DNA of 64,000 bases from Corylus avellana (taxonomy: Eukaryota > Streptophyta > Magnoliopsida > Fagales > Betulaceae). Positions 1 through 11,700 of the stretch are shown here, piece by piece (position 1 is the stretch's first letter; the number at the start of each line of letters is the position of its first letter). The notes beneath the pieces are model-generated. The model was not told where the DNA came from, searched no databases, and worked only from the letters and a program-made list of their open reading frames with translations. The stretch lies in NCBI RefSeq assembly GCF_901000735.1, contig NC_081542.1, forward strand, positions 10,876,259-10,940,258, given 5' to 3'. The translations under genes were made by a program, and so were the position numbers.

Positions 1-897
1 ACACAAAATTTTTTCAGTTCAGCTTCAAGGATTCAAATTGCATGCATAGGTAATTGCGATAGAAATGCAAACTAAAGAATATATTTTACATGAAAGAAAT
101 TTCCTTATAATTAAATCCATTGTCTAAATTATTTAGAATGAATAGCATTTTTCTATTAATTAAAGACACACCAAGAGGATCTTGAACCCACGAGCTCACC
201 TTCGATCCCATTCTCATGGGAACAACCTTCCATGGAATATACAAGTGGCAAACCCATTATTTTAGAAGTCTACGCCTTTATCACTTTAGAGGACTAACAG
301 ATTTGAAAATCCTGGCTATTCTGGCCATCTGACTATGGGCATAAAGGGCTTGCCTACTTTCAATAATATTGTGGACCGTAACCAATCTATGGACTACTTC
401 GATAAGATTTTCCTCTTGATGCTATAGACATTTGCATTAGAAATTTAGAAGGAGAACAATGAAGGTAAGTAGACTAGATGTCACTTCTACAGCGCATATG
501 GTTACGATCAAGTATGTGATCGGCTTTTAGTGTTGCAGCAGTGATTTCAGATCAGGTCAACTATTAAGAACTACAATAAGAGAAACTGGATGGTTAGAAC
601 TTAAATGAGACATTAAATGGTGAGATTGTCAAATGATTTTGGCTTTTAAGTACATTTCAATATTAATGGTGTTAGTGTGATCCTTTCTAAGGGAACCCTG
701 AATTTACTTAGATTAAAATTTTGTGGTGTTTCTTCTTTCTATGGGTTTTAAAAAATCTAAATCCTGAATGTCCTTTCAGACACTAAGGATATACAAGTGT
801 CCCTATGAGTTCTCCTATGGTATGGCATCCATATTCCAGAATATTATATTTGTTCCTGTAGAGATCAATGAATTGTGAGGGCCAGAAATATAGATCT
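1..897. other. No gene recognised
   Basis: AT-rich DNA in which I see no long open frame, no recognisable protein and no element with clear ends on either strand. Confidence 0.5.
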
Positions 898-1100
898 TTA
901 TTTATTTATTTATTTTTTTATGACGGGAAACCTTGACAAGACAGGGCCCGTCGGACCCACCCCTGCAGAATAAACTTCGGATCCGTACACCGCACCCTCG
1001 GAAGTTTTCCTACACGGATCAGGGTAAATCGCTGGCTTTTACACTAGGGGGTGTGGCCCCAAGGGAGAGTTTGTACCTAGTAAGTCTCAAACTTGGGATC
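898..1100 (-). repeat. SINE-like repeat, 5' head lost in the gap
   Basis: On the minus strand the sequence runs from a box-B-like motif (AGTTTGAGACT near 1085-1095) through a GC-rich body to an A-rich ATAAATAAAT tail at 898-920. This is the layout of a tRNA-derived SINE. A second, 5'-shorter copy of the same body lies on the plus strand at about 63575-63690. The A-box end would fall inside the assembly gap that follows. The family is not named. Confidence 0.55.
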
Positions 1101-1200
1101 NNNNNNNNNNNNNNNNNNNNNNNNNNNNNNNNNNNNNNNNNNNNNNNNNNNNNNNNNNNNNNNNNNNNNNNNNNNNNNNNNNNNNNNNNNNNNNNNNNNN
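1101..1200. other. Assembly gap (100 N)
   Basis: Exactly 100 N, a standard placeholder of unknown true length, directly abutting the SINE-like repeat. Confidence 0.99.
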
Positions 1201-2044
1201 GAAGGAGAGTATTAAAGTAATAATTAAGTGATTAAATTTATCTCTTTCTATTAGCTTAAGCTTTTGGGACAACTGATAATTTAACATTGAAAATGCTATA
1301 TCAAATAGAGCACAATTTTTAGTCCCAAAATCTATTGATGAACATGTCCAGGAAGTTAGAAAAAAAGAGGGAACTATGTCAAGTAATTGTAGAAGTCACA
1401 TAAAAAGCCAAGGGTTATGCTTACACCAAGTAGTAAGTGAATGAAATTAGGGAAATCCAAACAAAGAATTTCAAATCGTTAACTTATATTTGAGGCACAC
1501 GAGTGTGCATCAAGGTGGCTTTACCAATAATTCATATTTCACAAAAAATTAAAGGACTTCTTTATAAGCCAATGGCATTTGGGTTGGCAATGAAGACCTT
1601 AGATTCAACATGGAAACCTTTATCTTGTGTACAAATCAGTCACCGAGCTTAATTTACATGAGATTACTGTTTGATCTTCAATGCCAAAGGGCATAATAAT
1701 CATTTGAATACTTAAGCCAGGACAGTCTAAATATATCTTACTTTAGAAAATATTCCTTTATCTTTCACAATTATTTTGTTAACAAACCAATAAGCCCTCA
1801 ATAAAAGAATTATAAATATAACAGGACTAGGAGTATTTTTAGACATGTTATTGATTCACTATTCGCAGTTCAACTTTGAGTGCTCCAATGAAAGCAAAAT
1901 TATGTTTGGACGAAACAGCAAGTTCTGTCCGAGAAATGAAAATCAATACCCAGTTTATGCACTGTCAAATTGAAGAGTGACAGTAGAGGTATAGTAGTCC
2001 ATTTGGCAAACATAAACTGAAAGATGAATATACAATCAAATCAT
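1201..2044. other. No gene recognised
   Basis: AT-rich sequence with no coding signal that I could support. Confidence 0.5.
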
Positions 2045-2053
2045 TATACTAAC

Positions 2054-2247
2054 GAGAAATGATTGGTGTCAATATTTTGCCCATATTTCTCTCATATTAT
2101 CTTACAAATCAACCATTAGATTTATGGACTTATGTGGACTCTACATAAGTCAATGGTAAACCCCACAAATCTAATGGTTGATCTATTGAATTTGTAGGAG
2201 AATAGGCAAAAAAATATAGGCAAAATATTGACGCCAATCATTTCTCC
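2054..2247. mobile_element. Mutator-type foldback MITE with 9-bp TSD
   Basis: A 194-bp element begins GAGAAATGATTGG and ends with the inverted complement CCAATCATTTCTCC. The two arms pair for most of its length. It is flanked by a perfect 9-bp direct repeat, TATACTAAC, at 2045-2053 and 2248-2256. A 9-bp target duplication is the hallmark of the Mutator superfamily. No coding capacity. Confidence 0.85.
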
Positions 2248-2256
2248 TATACTAAC

Positions 2257-2880
2257 AACTAACCTTGCATTGCCCATTCTCTTGCATCAGCATCAACCCC
2301 AACATTCAATTGGCTCTCTGGTGTCGCAAATAAAACTAAGGCAAATCCAAATAACAGATGAATGAGTGAATCAAAGACATTCTGAAACTCATTCTCAAAG
2401 AACACAACAATTGGAATAAAAAAGAAAAGAAAAAAGAATACACATTAGATAGAAAAGTATCAGATTTCAAATGAGAGCACAATCATTAAACCTCATACAA
2501 CCTTCACAATCAAAATCTTATTTAAAGATTAAAGAAATGAACGCTAAAGAAAAAGGATAAAATTTGAAGTTTTCAATCATTTATCAACAAAAAATAAGTT
2601 AATGAAAAAACATATTAGGAAAAAAAAAAAAAAAAAAGGAAAAAAAAAAAGAAAAAAAGAAAAGAAAAGAAAAGGCAGAATCCCATTGATATGCTGTAGG
2701 AACAACATGAAACCCATGAAGCTCTGGCAGAGATACTTAAGAGAATCTTTACCTCTCACTCTCACACATAAACAGTACAAAATAGGATAACCCCATAATG
2801 GTTTCAGAAGAATTGTACGAAACCCACAAAGAAGTTGCTGAAAAGTTGACACACACAAAATGGACTTAGAATTCACATAC
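2257..2880. other. No gene recognised; A-rich tract
   Basis: Contains a long A/G-rich tract at about 2602-2673. If the putative exon at 2881-3052 is real, this is its first intron. No downstream exon could be identified. Confidence 0.4.
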
Positions 2881-3052
2881 CATAAGGAGAAAGGCGAGAA
2901 GGGGTACAGAGATTGGTGGAGAAAGCGAAGTTGGTGGAATAAGCAAGAGTGGGTCTATTTGGTGGCAGCTGTAGAGGTAGTCGTAGTGGTAGTTTATAGT
3001 TTGAGAGTTTGGGGGATACGAGCGTAATCGAGCTGCACAGTAGAGACTCCAT
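2881..3052 (-). CDS. Possible first exon of an unidentified, perhaps plastid-targeted protein
   Basis: On the minus strand an ATG at 3052 opens about 57 codons rich in Ser, Thr, Leu, Pro and Asn with few acidic residues (starts MESLLCSSITLV). They end at a good splice donor, CTTATG|GTATGTG, at 2880/2881. The composition and length resemble a chloroplast transit peptide. I found no further exons between here and the left edge, although a gap at 1101-1200 could hide one. It may be a partial gene, a relic or chance. Confidence 0.3.
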
Positions 3053-3075
3053 GAGAAAGCTCCTCAAAGACACAT

Positions 3076-5004
3076 TCAGTTGGCCTTATCCAACCCCTTC
3101 CTTCAATTTACTTAATAAAATAATTTTTTTTAAAAAAAAATCTGTAAAGCTTGAGGAAAAGCCTTCAAAAGTGAAAGCCCAATACAACTCGTTTGGCAAA
3201 TTTATTTATATTTTTGTTTTTAAAAATTATTTTCGAGAAAAAATAAAAAAATATAAAAAGGCGTTTGACAAATTGTTTCTGATTACATTTTCAAAAAAAT
3301 TGCAACAACCCCATTTCATTAACACCAAAAAATAAGCTAAATTACTCAAAACCAATCAAAATGGTATATATATACCCGAATGGAACCAACAAAACATATT
3401 AGAGAAAAAGAAATTACTATGGAATTGAGGCAAGTAGGGCTGCAAATGAACATAACTACTCATAAACAAACTTGGGCTCGGCTTGATTGTTAAACGGGAT
3501 GTTTGTGAACACAAAACTAGGCTTGATCATCAAATGATACATACTCGTATGAACTCGACGCAACTTGTATATATTTATTAATATAAATATAATAACAATA
3601 GTTATTAAAAATTTAATAAAAATATGTAAATATTAATAAAAATATCTTATATATAATATTAATTATTAAGTAACAATAGTTCTGCATTAGAGAGTGCCTC
3701 AAATCTTGACACGTGTCCTGAATCATGAGTTTTAATCACTTAACTGGGAGTGTTTAATGCGTTTAAGGGAAATATTTCTTTTACAACGTTGAAAACATTT
3801 TTCGTATATGTTTTGATTTTTTTTTTTAAATGGTTTTGTGTCTTACGTTACTTTTGTGTCGTGCGTTTTGATATTTTGATTTGTTTTTGTGCTACAAACT
3901 TTAAAACCATACAAATTTTGTGCAGTGCCTTTTGATAACTGATAAGCGTCGAATGTTGCACATTCAAACCCTTCAAACTCTCATATGTTAATTCCTTAGC
4001 GTTGTTATTTGTTTGATTTTGTTTTGTTTTTATGTTTAGGGTTTTAAATGAAAGATGGAAGAATTCCATTAATTTTGGGCTTAAAAAGCACTTTGGAAGC
4101 ATTATGGTAGCCATGGGATCGAGCGTACCTGCGCTCGAACGCCCCATATATATATATATATATATATATGATTCCTAAATTCTTTTCTTATCATATTGCC
4201 AATATACAATCACTAAAGCTATTTTTAAACCATTATTAGCTTGTTTCTTAAGTTTATTTTATTTACATCAAGTATACATGGAGTTCAACAATGATTGGCC
4301 AAATTGTGTGGGGCATCTTCTTCTATTTGGATGTTGCTTCATTTAATTGAAGTTTATATTCTTGTCCCTGTTTTTATTAGATTTCTATGGTTCTGTCTTT
4401 TTTTTTTTTTTTTTTTGGTTGTCTAGGTAGTTCAACACAATAGCATTGAGCAACTCTTGCTCCTTGGTCGGTTGTTACAAGGGACTACAAAAGTCCCTTG
4501 GAACTTTTCATGCCATCATCCAGCCACTAGTACTTTTAAAACTGTCATACTTCTCGGGCTAAAGTTCTGCTCATGCCATTCCCAGAACAATCTGCAGAAC
4601 TTTATAATGGGGCTTTAGCTGCTGGAGAACCGGATTTATAGGTGATCGCAATTGAATATTTATTTTTGTTTTCTTAGTACGTACTTCATTGACTTTCATA
4701 TGCTAGCATTTTCTACACATGCATGCATAACAATTGCTCGTCCTTATGTTGAGAAACTTTGAATTTATTGGTTTTCTTGCTTTTTAACCTTCTCTTCTGA
4801 ATTCGTGTGTAGCTTGAATTGCAAAATATGTTGCTCGATTTTTAATTTACCCTTGTTTTGGATTGAACTTTTAAAATTTTTTGGATTTGTAATCCTGTTC
4901 TGGGTATTAATTTAGTTTTTGATCGAGCCATTTTGACCACGATATATTTTTGATAAGAACACATTTATCCAACTATGTAGATATTTATTTAAAAAAACCT
5001 AGTA
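3076..5004. other. AT-rich intergenic DNA, no gene recognised
   Basis: Includes an (AT)n run at about 4146-4169 and short homopolymer tracts. Nothing coding was recognised on either strand. Confidence 0.5.
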
Positions 5005-5112
5005 CGTAATCTCCTGGGTTTAAGAGAGGTCACATTGCCTCCTAGGTTTAAGAGAGGTCACATTTATTTGGCAAAACCTAGTTCTTAATCTCCTAGGTTT
5101 AAGAGAGGTCGA
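5005..5112. repeat. Short irregular tandem repeat
   Basis: The word CTCCTAGGTTTAAGAGAGGTC occurs three times with small changes, about 37 and 59 bases apart. It lies just upstream of the phytocyanin fragment. Confidence 0.7.
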
Positions 5113-5180
5113 TTGATTTGCTCCCATAGTAACAATATTTCTTTTCTTTAAGACACTCCTTGTGTTTTTGAGTGGAGGCT

Positions 5181-5378
5181 ATGGAGGGTTTTGTGAGGAG
5201 GGTGACGGTGATGGTGGCAGTGGTGCTAATGGTGATGGGGTGGCAAACGGGCGCGGTGGCGCGGCTAATTACGGTGGGAGGCTCACGTAAGGGATGGAAT
5301 CATAATGTAAACTACATTGAATGGTCGACTATTCCGCATCCACATGTTGGCGATTGGTTATATATGTATTCTCTTTGA
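5181..5378 (+). pseudogene. Phytocyanin (plastocyanin-like) first-exon fragment
   Basis: An ATG at 5181 encodes a typical signal peptide (RR followed by a hydrophobic VTVMVAVVLMVMGW stretch) and then the start of a cupredoxin-like domain: VGGSRKGWNHNVNYIEW, then HVGDWLY. This is the usual N-terminus of plant phytocyanins (uclacyanin, lamin-like and early nodulin-like proteins), which are secreted or GPI-anchored. Such genes normally have an intron right after the GDWL-Y region. A donor-like GT follows TATAT at 5366, but I find no second exon with the copper-site His and Cys region before the convergent DCL2 copy 420 bases downstream. I therefore read it as a 3'-truncated relic. The exact exon end is uncertain. 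Confidence 0.65.
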
Positions 5379-5796
5379 TCTCCTTTTACATTCCCAATCT
5401 CATCAATTGTTTTCTTTCTACGTCTGTTTTTATTCTTTCACATGCATTTGGTGTAGCCATTCGCACGGGATCAACCAACATCTTGAAATATTTTAATTGA
5501 AAATAAGGATAAACGAAAGAGTTAGGGTTCAAACTCAAAATCTCTATTTTGATACCACGTTCAATTATCACTTATTCCAAAAATTTTAACTCTAATTAAT
5601 GTTCATATTACAACTAACAAATACCTTTTTTTTTTTTTTTTTGCTTGTTATCCAAAACATAAAATTAATAATTCAATACATGAAAAAACTTATGGGTATA
5701 TAAGAGAAATTTTTCCTAAAACTCCACTTATATATGTATCCTAATAAATTTTACCATATGAAGCTAAAAACTCTGGTCAGGACTTGCTTCCTGAAT

Positions 5797-8700
5797 TTAT
5801 TTCAGACTTTGTTTCAGAGACTTCAATACTTCTTTGCATGCATTCTTTTTCGCTGTCCTAGTATCAGCAGCTGTAGCTGTATGCTTGAAAGAGATCCCAT
5901 TTGCTTTAACCTCTATTGTAATTGAAGTCATACCCTCGTTACGCGACTTGATGGGTTCTTTCTTATCATAATGCCTTGTTTGGCACAACTCATTTAACTC
6001 TTTTATAGGATGGAGCATCACTGTTTCGGGAGTAATCAGAGGCTCCAAAAGAGGCCTTATACTCTCAAAGACTTTCTCCTTATTGTATCCCGAATCGACA
6101 AGAATGGCTCCTGCCAAAGACTCTATAACATCACCAAGTACCTATCACAAATTGGAAAATATGTGATGATTTATCAAATCAAACCAAAGATCTTGAAAAA
6201 GGAAAAAATTTCTTAATCAAAAATCAAAATTCAGCATAAAGTTTAAGAATAAACAAATATAAGAATAAGCATGATAATCTAACCTTGGGAAAATGTGTCT
6301 CTGACTCCCATCCAAAAGTTGATTCTAAAGATAACTTTTCAAAATTGTTCTCCGTTTCGACTACACGCCTGTGGAGTTCTTCTGACGAATAGAGGATGTG
6401 GTTGTGCAGTTTAGACTTAACTGTAGATCGTGCATAACAATCATTATTCGTAGAAGCAGATCTCATGTCAGTTAACAGTTCTGGTGATAACCCTGGATAT
6501 TTGTTGTAGAAATGCAAGGTCACGAGATAGTCTAACACTGCGTCCCCAAGAAATTCAAGTCGCTGCACAAGTAACAAACTATTAACAAAGTAAAAAAAAG
6601 AACATATTAAAAGATATCAAATTTAATCATATCATAAGGAGGACCAACAAAAGATAACTAAAATTCATGTCAAACAAGAAAGTACGAGATCAAGAGATAG
6701 AACATGTGTTTGATTGTATGTCTGTGTTACCATAAAGTGCAAGGGGTGAAAACCCGGTCCCAATTCTTGGTTATTGGCCAAAACCGAGAACCGGAACCGG
6801 GATACCCAGTTTTTGATTTTTGAAAATCGGAACCAGTTATCCAGTTAACCGGTTATATAATAACCTGCCGGTTTCAGTTGATACTTGGTTATCCGAACTA
6901 GGTAACCGGTTTTTTTTTTTTTTTACATTTTGGGTTTATTTTAGGTATTGAGCCTAATTTAACCATTTTGTGCCCCATTAAAAAAAAAAAAAAATCGAAA
7001 ATATTAATAAATATACTAAATTCGAAAATATAGAAGTTATTTACAATTTTTGTGAACCTTAGAGTAAAAAAATAATAATAAATATACTAAATTTGAAAAT
7101 ATATATATATATATATATACCCGGTTACCCGGTTATAACCAGGTATTTAAAAGCCCCAAAACCGGTAATTGAAACTGGGTACCCAGTTACCAGTTTTTCC
7201 CAACTGGTTTCAAACCGGATTTCCTAGTTCCGGTCTCGGTTTTCCTTTTTTTTTTTTTTACTCCCCTACCAGCTATTATGTAACATATACTACCAAAATA
7301 TAACGAAGTTGATATGCATTTCATTATAATGAAATTATGGGCATAATTATTATCTAAAGTGTCATCAAATTTACCTGATAACATCTTGGAATCTCAGAAA
7401 GCATGTAAGAACCGTGGGTCAAAGCTTCCAGTAAGAGAGAGGGATCATGGAATTGGTGGTCCAACAAAGACTCCAATTGTCTGACATTTAGATGTTTCTC
7501 TACATGAACTTGGAAGAGCCTTTCATACGGTGTAACGTGGAAGTCTACCTTCATTCCCATCCAATTCATAAATAATAAGGTTGCTGTTTCACCGCATGTG
7601 CTCAGAAATGCACCAATTAGTGCTTCAACAACATCAGCAATTGTTTTACTTTTCATCTTCCTACTTTCCCTAACATAGATTTTCCTCCTACTAAGAAGCA
7701 ACTCCTCACTTAATGCATAACTTTGAGATCTATCTCCAGGAATTATCCACTTTTTAGGATCAAATGATTCATTCCGAATGAATCCCTACAATTTGAAAAA
7801 TGGAAAACAAGTCATAGCTAGATATAATAGAACATACCAAGTAATTGAAAAGAAAAACTTATGTCACACGTACAAAAAGTTCCAAAGTGACCTTAACTTT
7901 TGATGCACGTACATGATGAAATCTCAAGTAGCAATTAACAAGCCTAAAACATTTTATAAAAACAAATCCAATAAAGGATTAGTTTTGGCAGAATTACAAG
8001 TTAATATTCACACCAATAATTCAGGATCCTTGAGAAACAATATTTACACAAGGAGTCGAGACATGGTTCATAGACACTATATACATTAGAAATACTAAAC
8101 TTAAAGGTAACTAAAATGCCAAAAGTACGTTTTGATCATTTTAGGCTTTTTGAACCGTTAAAAGCGCTTTTAATTGCTTTACTAAACATGTATTTTTTTC
8201 TTCAAACAAAATTTTTAAGTGTTAAAAGCACTTTTAAGCCCCTCAAAAGCAATCCCAAACAGGCCCTAAGTGTACTATGGAATTGAAAATGTGAAGAGTG
8301 GCAACAAGTTCATGAGAATGATAACAACAAGAATTTAAGGAATTATTAGAAAACAAAATTTACCGGAAGTTTGTGGTCACATCCAGACTTGCAAAGAGCC
8401 ACATTAGAAATTATTTTTTCTTTCTTTGCACTAAGGACGCCCTCTTGTTCATTTTGATAGGTCTTAAAAAGTTGTTGACTAGCAGCATATTTGAGAAAAG
8501 AATCTCCAAGAGTTTCTAAGGATTCCAAGTGGAATTCCTCTTGGCATTTCTTAGTCGTAATTGCTTCCAAGACCTGCCATGAAGATATGTTGAGCAAAAA
8601 GTTCAAACAAAAACTCAATATACAACTAAAGACAGAGATATGGAAATCATTAATATGCAGTTGATAAGGCCACAATGGGAGAGAGGAGGCTGAGGCTGAG

Positions 8701-11700
8701 GCATGCACTGTTCTAATAGTAGCATGCTTATGATAACATACACATAATATCATATAAGCAAAAATGTAGATGTGTGATCATATAAAATGGACTCTAGCAC
8801 TTCAGCACATAAATGTCAAGGATTACATACCTTGATGGTTGGAATAACATCATTTTGCTTGCAATGATCCAAATGCATCTTTTTGAAATTGAAAGCTATA
8901 AGCAAAGACTCAAGCCGATGCACGATCGAAGGAAGAAATGAGAACGAATAAAATGTAGTGATTGATATTGGTGACATGATTATTTTGCAGAGTTCTGGAG
9001 GCAATTCAACTGTTGAATAACTTGATGATTCTGAAAAAAATAAAAATAAAAATGTCATGTTTACTAAGAGTAAAATATGTAATAAACAATGATAATTGAA
9101 TCTAATGTAAGCACCGAAATCCTCACAAAGAAAAAGCTAAGGCATCCTATGCATTCTCACTGCTCCCTTATCATCACAATATTATAATGCAAACTAGATT
9201 TGGGGAGTAAATTAAGAGTACAACTTCAAGAGAATATTAAGACTAGCTAGCTCACATAATCCATTTGTTCATAATAAAATGAATATATAAAGTGTAAAAC
9301 AATACAAAATCTAAATAGTTGTGTTACATGATAGGACCATTGAAAAAAAGAAAAAAAAGAAAAAGAAAAAAGAAGCATTTATAAAATTTTCTATTCAAAG
9401 AATCTGAATTATTCCTTTTTATACAAATAGAGGGCAGTACCGACATGACTAATACCTCCTTAAACTGAAAGCCTACCAAAAAAAAGAAAAGAAAAGGTCA
9501 TGATACATAATGGATTAAGATGATTGATTAGTTTATGATGTATTTTTGAGAGAGTAGAGGCAACAACAGGAACATGACCAATGATTTTAGTCAAGCTTTG
9601 AGAATATTGTAACAAATAATTAAGAAGCAAGAACTTTAAACCTTTCTCCTTTTGTTTTCTGCATCTGTGAAGGTAATTTTGCACCTGAAAAATATGTCTC
9701 CCATTAAGCAATGATTCATGATCAAAATGCAGCTTGACGCCATGCCTGTATTGGAAGGATTCAGATAGATTACAATTTAACATTGCATACTTGTAATACA
9801 TTCCAACTAGATGAAAGAACAACAATATCTTTTCATTCAGAAGTTAATAATAATAAGGGGAAACTTTACTTACTTTTTGAATTATCATCACTTTTGTAAT
9901 GTAATCCTAAAGTTCAAAACTTCTCAATTTAGTATATCGGACTTTTAATTTTTTTTTAACATCCCCCATCCATTAAGGTTTTTCGTTAAATCTCAACAAA
10001 ATTCCCAAAATACCCATTTTTTTGGAAAAAAAATATTTAAAATTTTTTGCAAAAATTGAGGCATGGGTATTTTTGCAAATGCCATTAAATTTGGGCCAAT
10101 GCCTTAATCTTTACAATTTTTTCTTGTTTTTTTCCTAAAACAAATGGGGGTATTTTGAAAAAATTTAATGAAAATGTGAGATTGCAAACAATTGAACTTT
10201 AGAAGGACATTGTAAAAGAGATGACAATTCAGAAAGGTAAAGTGAAGCTTCATGTAATAATAACATACTTTTCTTCATAGAACTCCTTGTATGTAAGCAT
10301 TCTGCCTTTCTTGAGCTTCAGAAGTGAGTTTCCATTCAATTCCAAAATTCCAGCTGTGCAATACACATGACCACTGTGAGGGGTATAGATCAAAGAACTC
10401 TGAAGCATGCATGTGCATACAGAACCATCTATGGTCTGTGCAGAACGAGCATAGCCCTTTGGATAAGAACAATTCAAGTGATTTTCCCAAAACTTTTCAC
10501 TTGAAAAGTGAACAGAAGTAACACAGTTCCAATCAATCAAAGGTCCACCATCTTTATCAGTGGCTGGAAGCAATAGATAGTCAATCTCAATATTATCTCC
10601 TGAGCAATCTCCATCCAAAAGATCCTTCAAATTATTCAAATTATGATCTTTAAGAACTCTAAAAAGAGTAATCTGAAAGGTTCTACACAAAAGGACCTGC
10701 AAACAAAGTTTTACAAACACAAACAAATTCCTTTATAAATTTTTTTTTTTAAAAAAAATAAATAAAAAGAAAAGAAAAGAGGGAAATTTCACAAAGAACT
10801 CTTGAACTACCATGCATTTTGAGAAGACCCCTAAATTTTGAGAAATCTCAATTTCACCCATCGAACTTTCAATTTGATACAATTTACCCCCTCCGTCAAT
10901 TTTTGCCGTTAAACCCTAACATAAACCCCTAAAAAGACCAAATTATCCTTCACTTTTTTTAAAAAAAAAAAAAAGAAAAAAAAAAAGGTCACAAGGTGAT
11001 TTAATAATAATTTTTATTATTTTTAATTTGAAATTAAGAGTAAATTTAGAATTAAAAAATAAATAAAAAGCAAGGGTATAATAATTATTTTATCACTTTT
11101 AATGTTTATAAATTGACAAAGGCGGGTACATTGCATCAAATTGAAAGTTCAGAAGGTGAAATTAAGAGTTTTTAAAATTAATGAAGGTCTTCTCAAAATG
11201 CCAGATAATTCAGTGGTCTTGTCAATTGTGAAGTTTAAAATTAAAAAAATTAAAAAAAATTAAAAAATTAAAAAAAAAAAGTTACCTGATCTGGGCAAAG
11301 ATGAATCACTCCAACATATTTAAAGTTCACTGACAAGCTACCCCGGTCAACTTCCAAGTCAAAATGCATGCTGCTTGCAACATCAGAATCTAGCTCACTT
11401 CTCATGGCAAGTATGATGTCATGAACAGAAACATCATAAACAAAATTCTGCTTCAACTCAATTAGGTAGCAATGATACATTGTTTGAGAATTCTTTGGAC
11501 CACAACCGACCAGTTCAGGTGGGAAGTAACTGGGTTGCTCATCAACATAATGTCCATTCCCTGTACTTTAAAAAGTCAGACATGCAAAGGCAACAAACTT
11601 CTCCCTATGTTATAAAAATAAAATAAATAAATAATACAAAATTATAATTAATCCTATGTATAAAAGAGAAGCCACCTAAGTTGTACGGCAAAAAAGAAAA

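Noticed and set aside
2577..2876. Minus-strand frame with long FFFF run
   Set aside because: Produced by an A-rich tract; no protein character.
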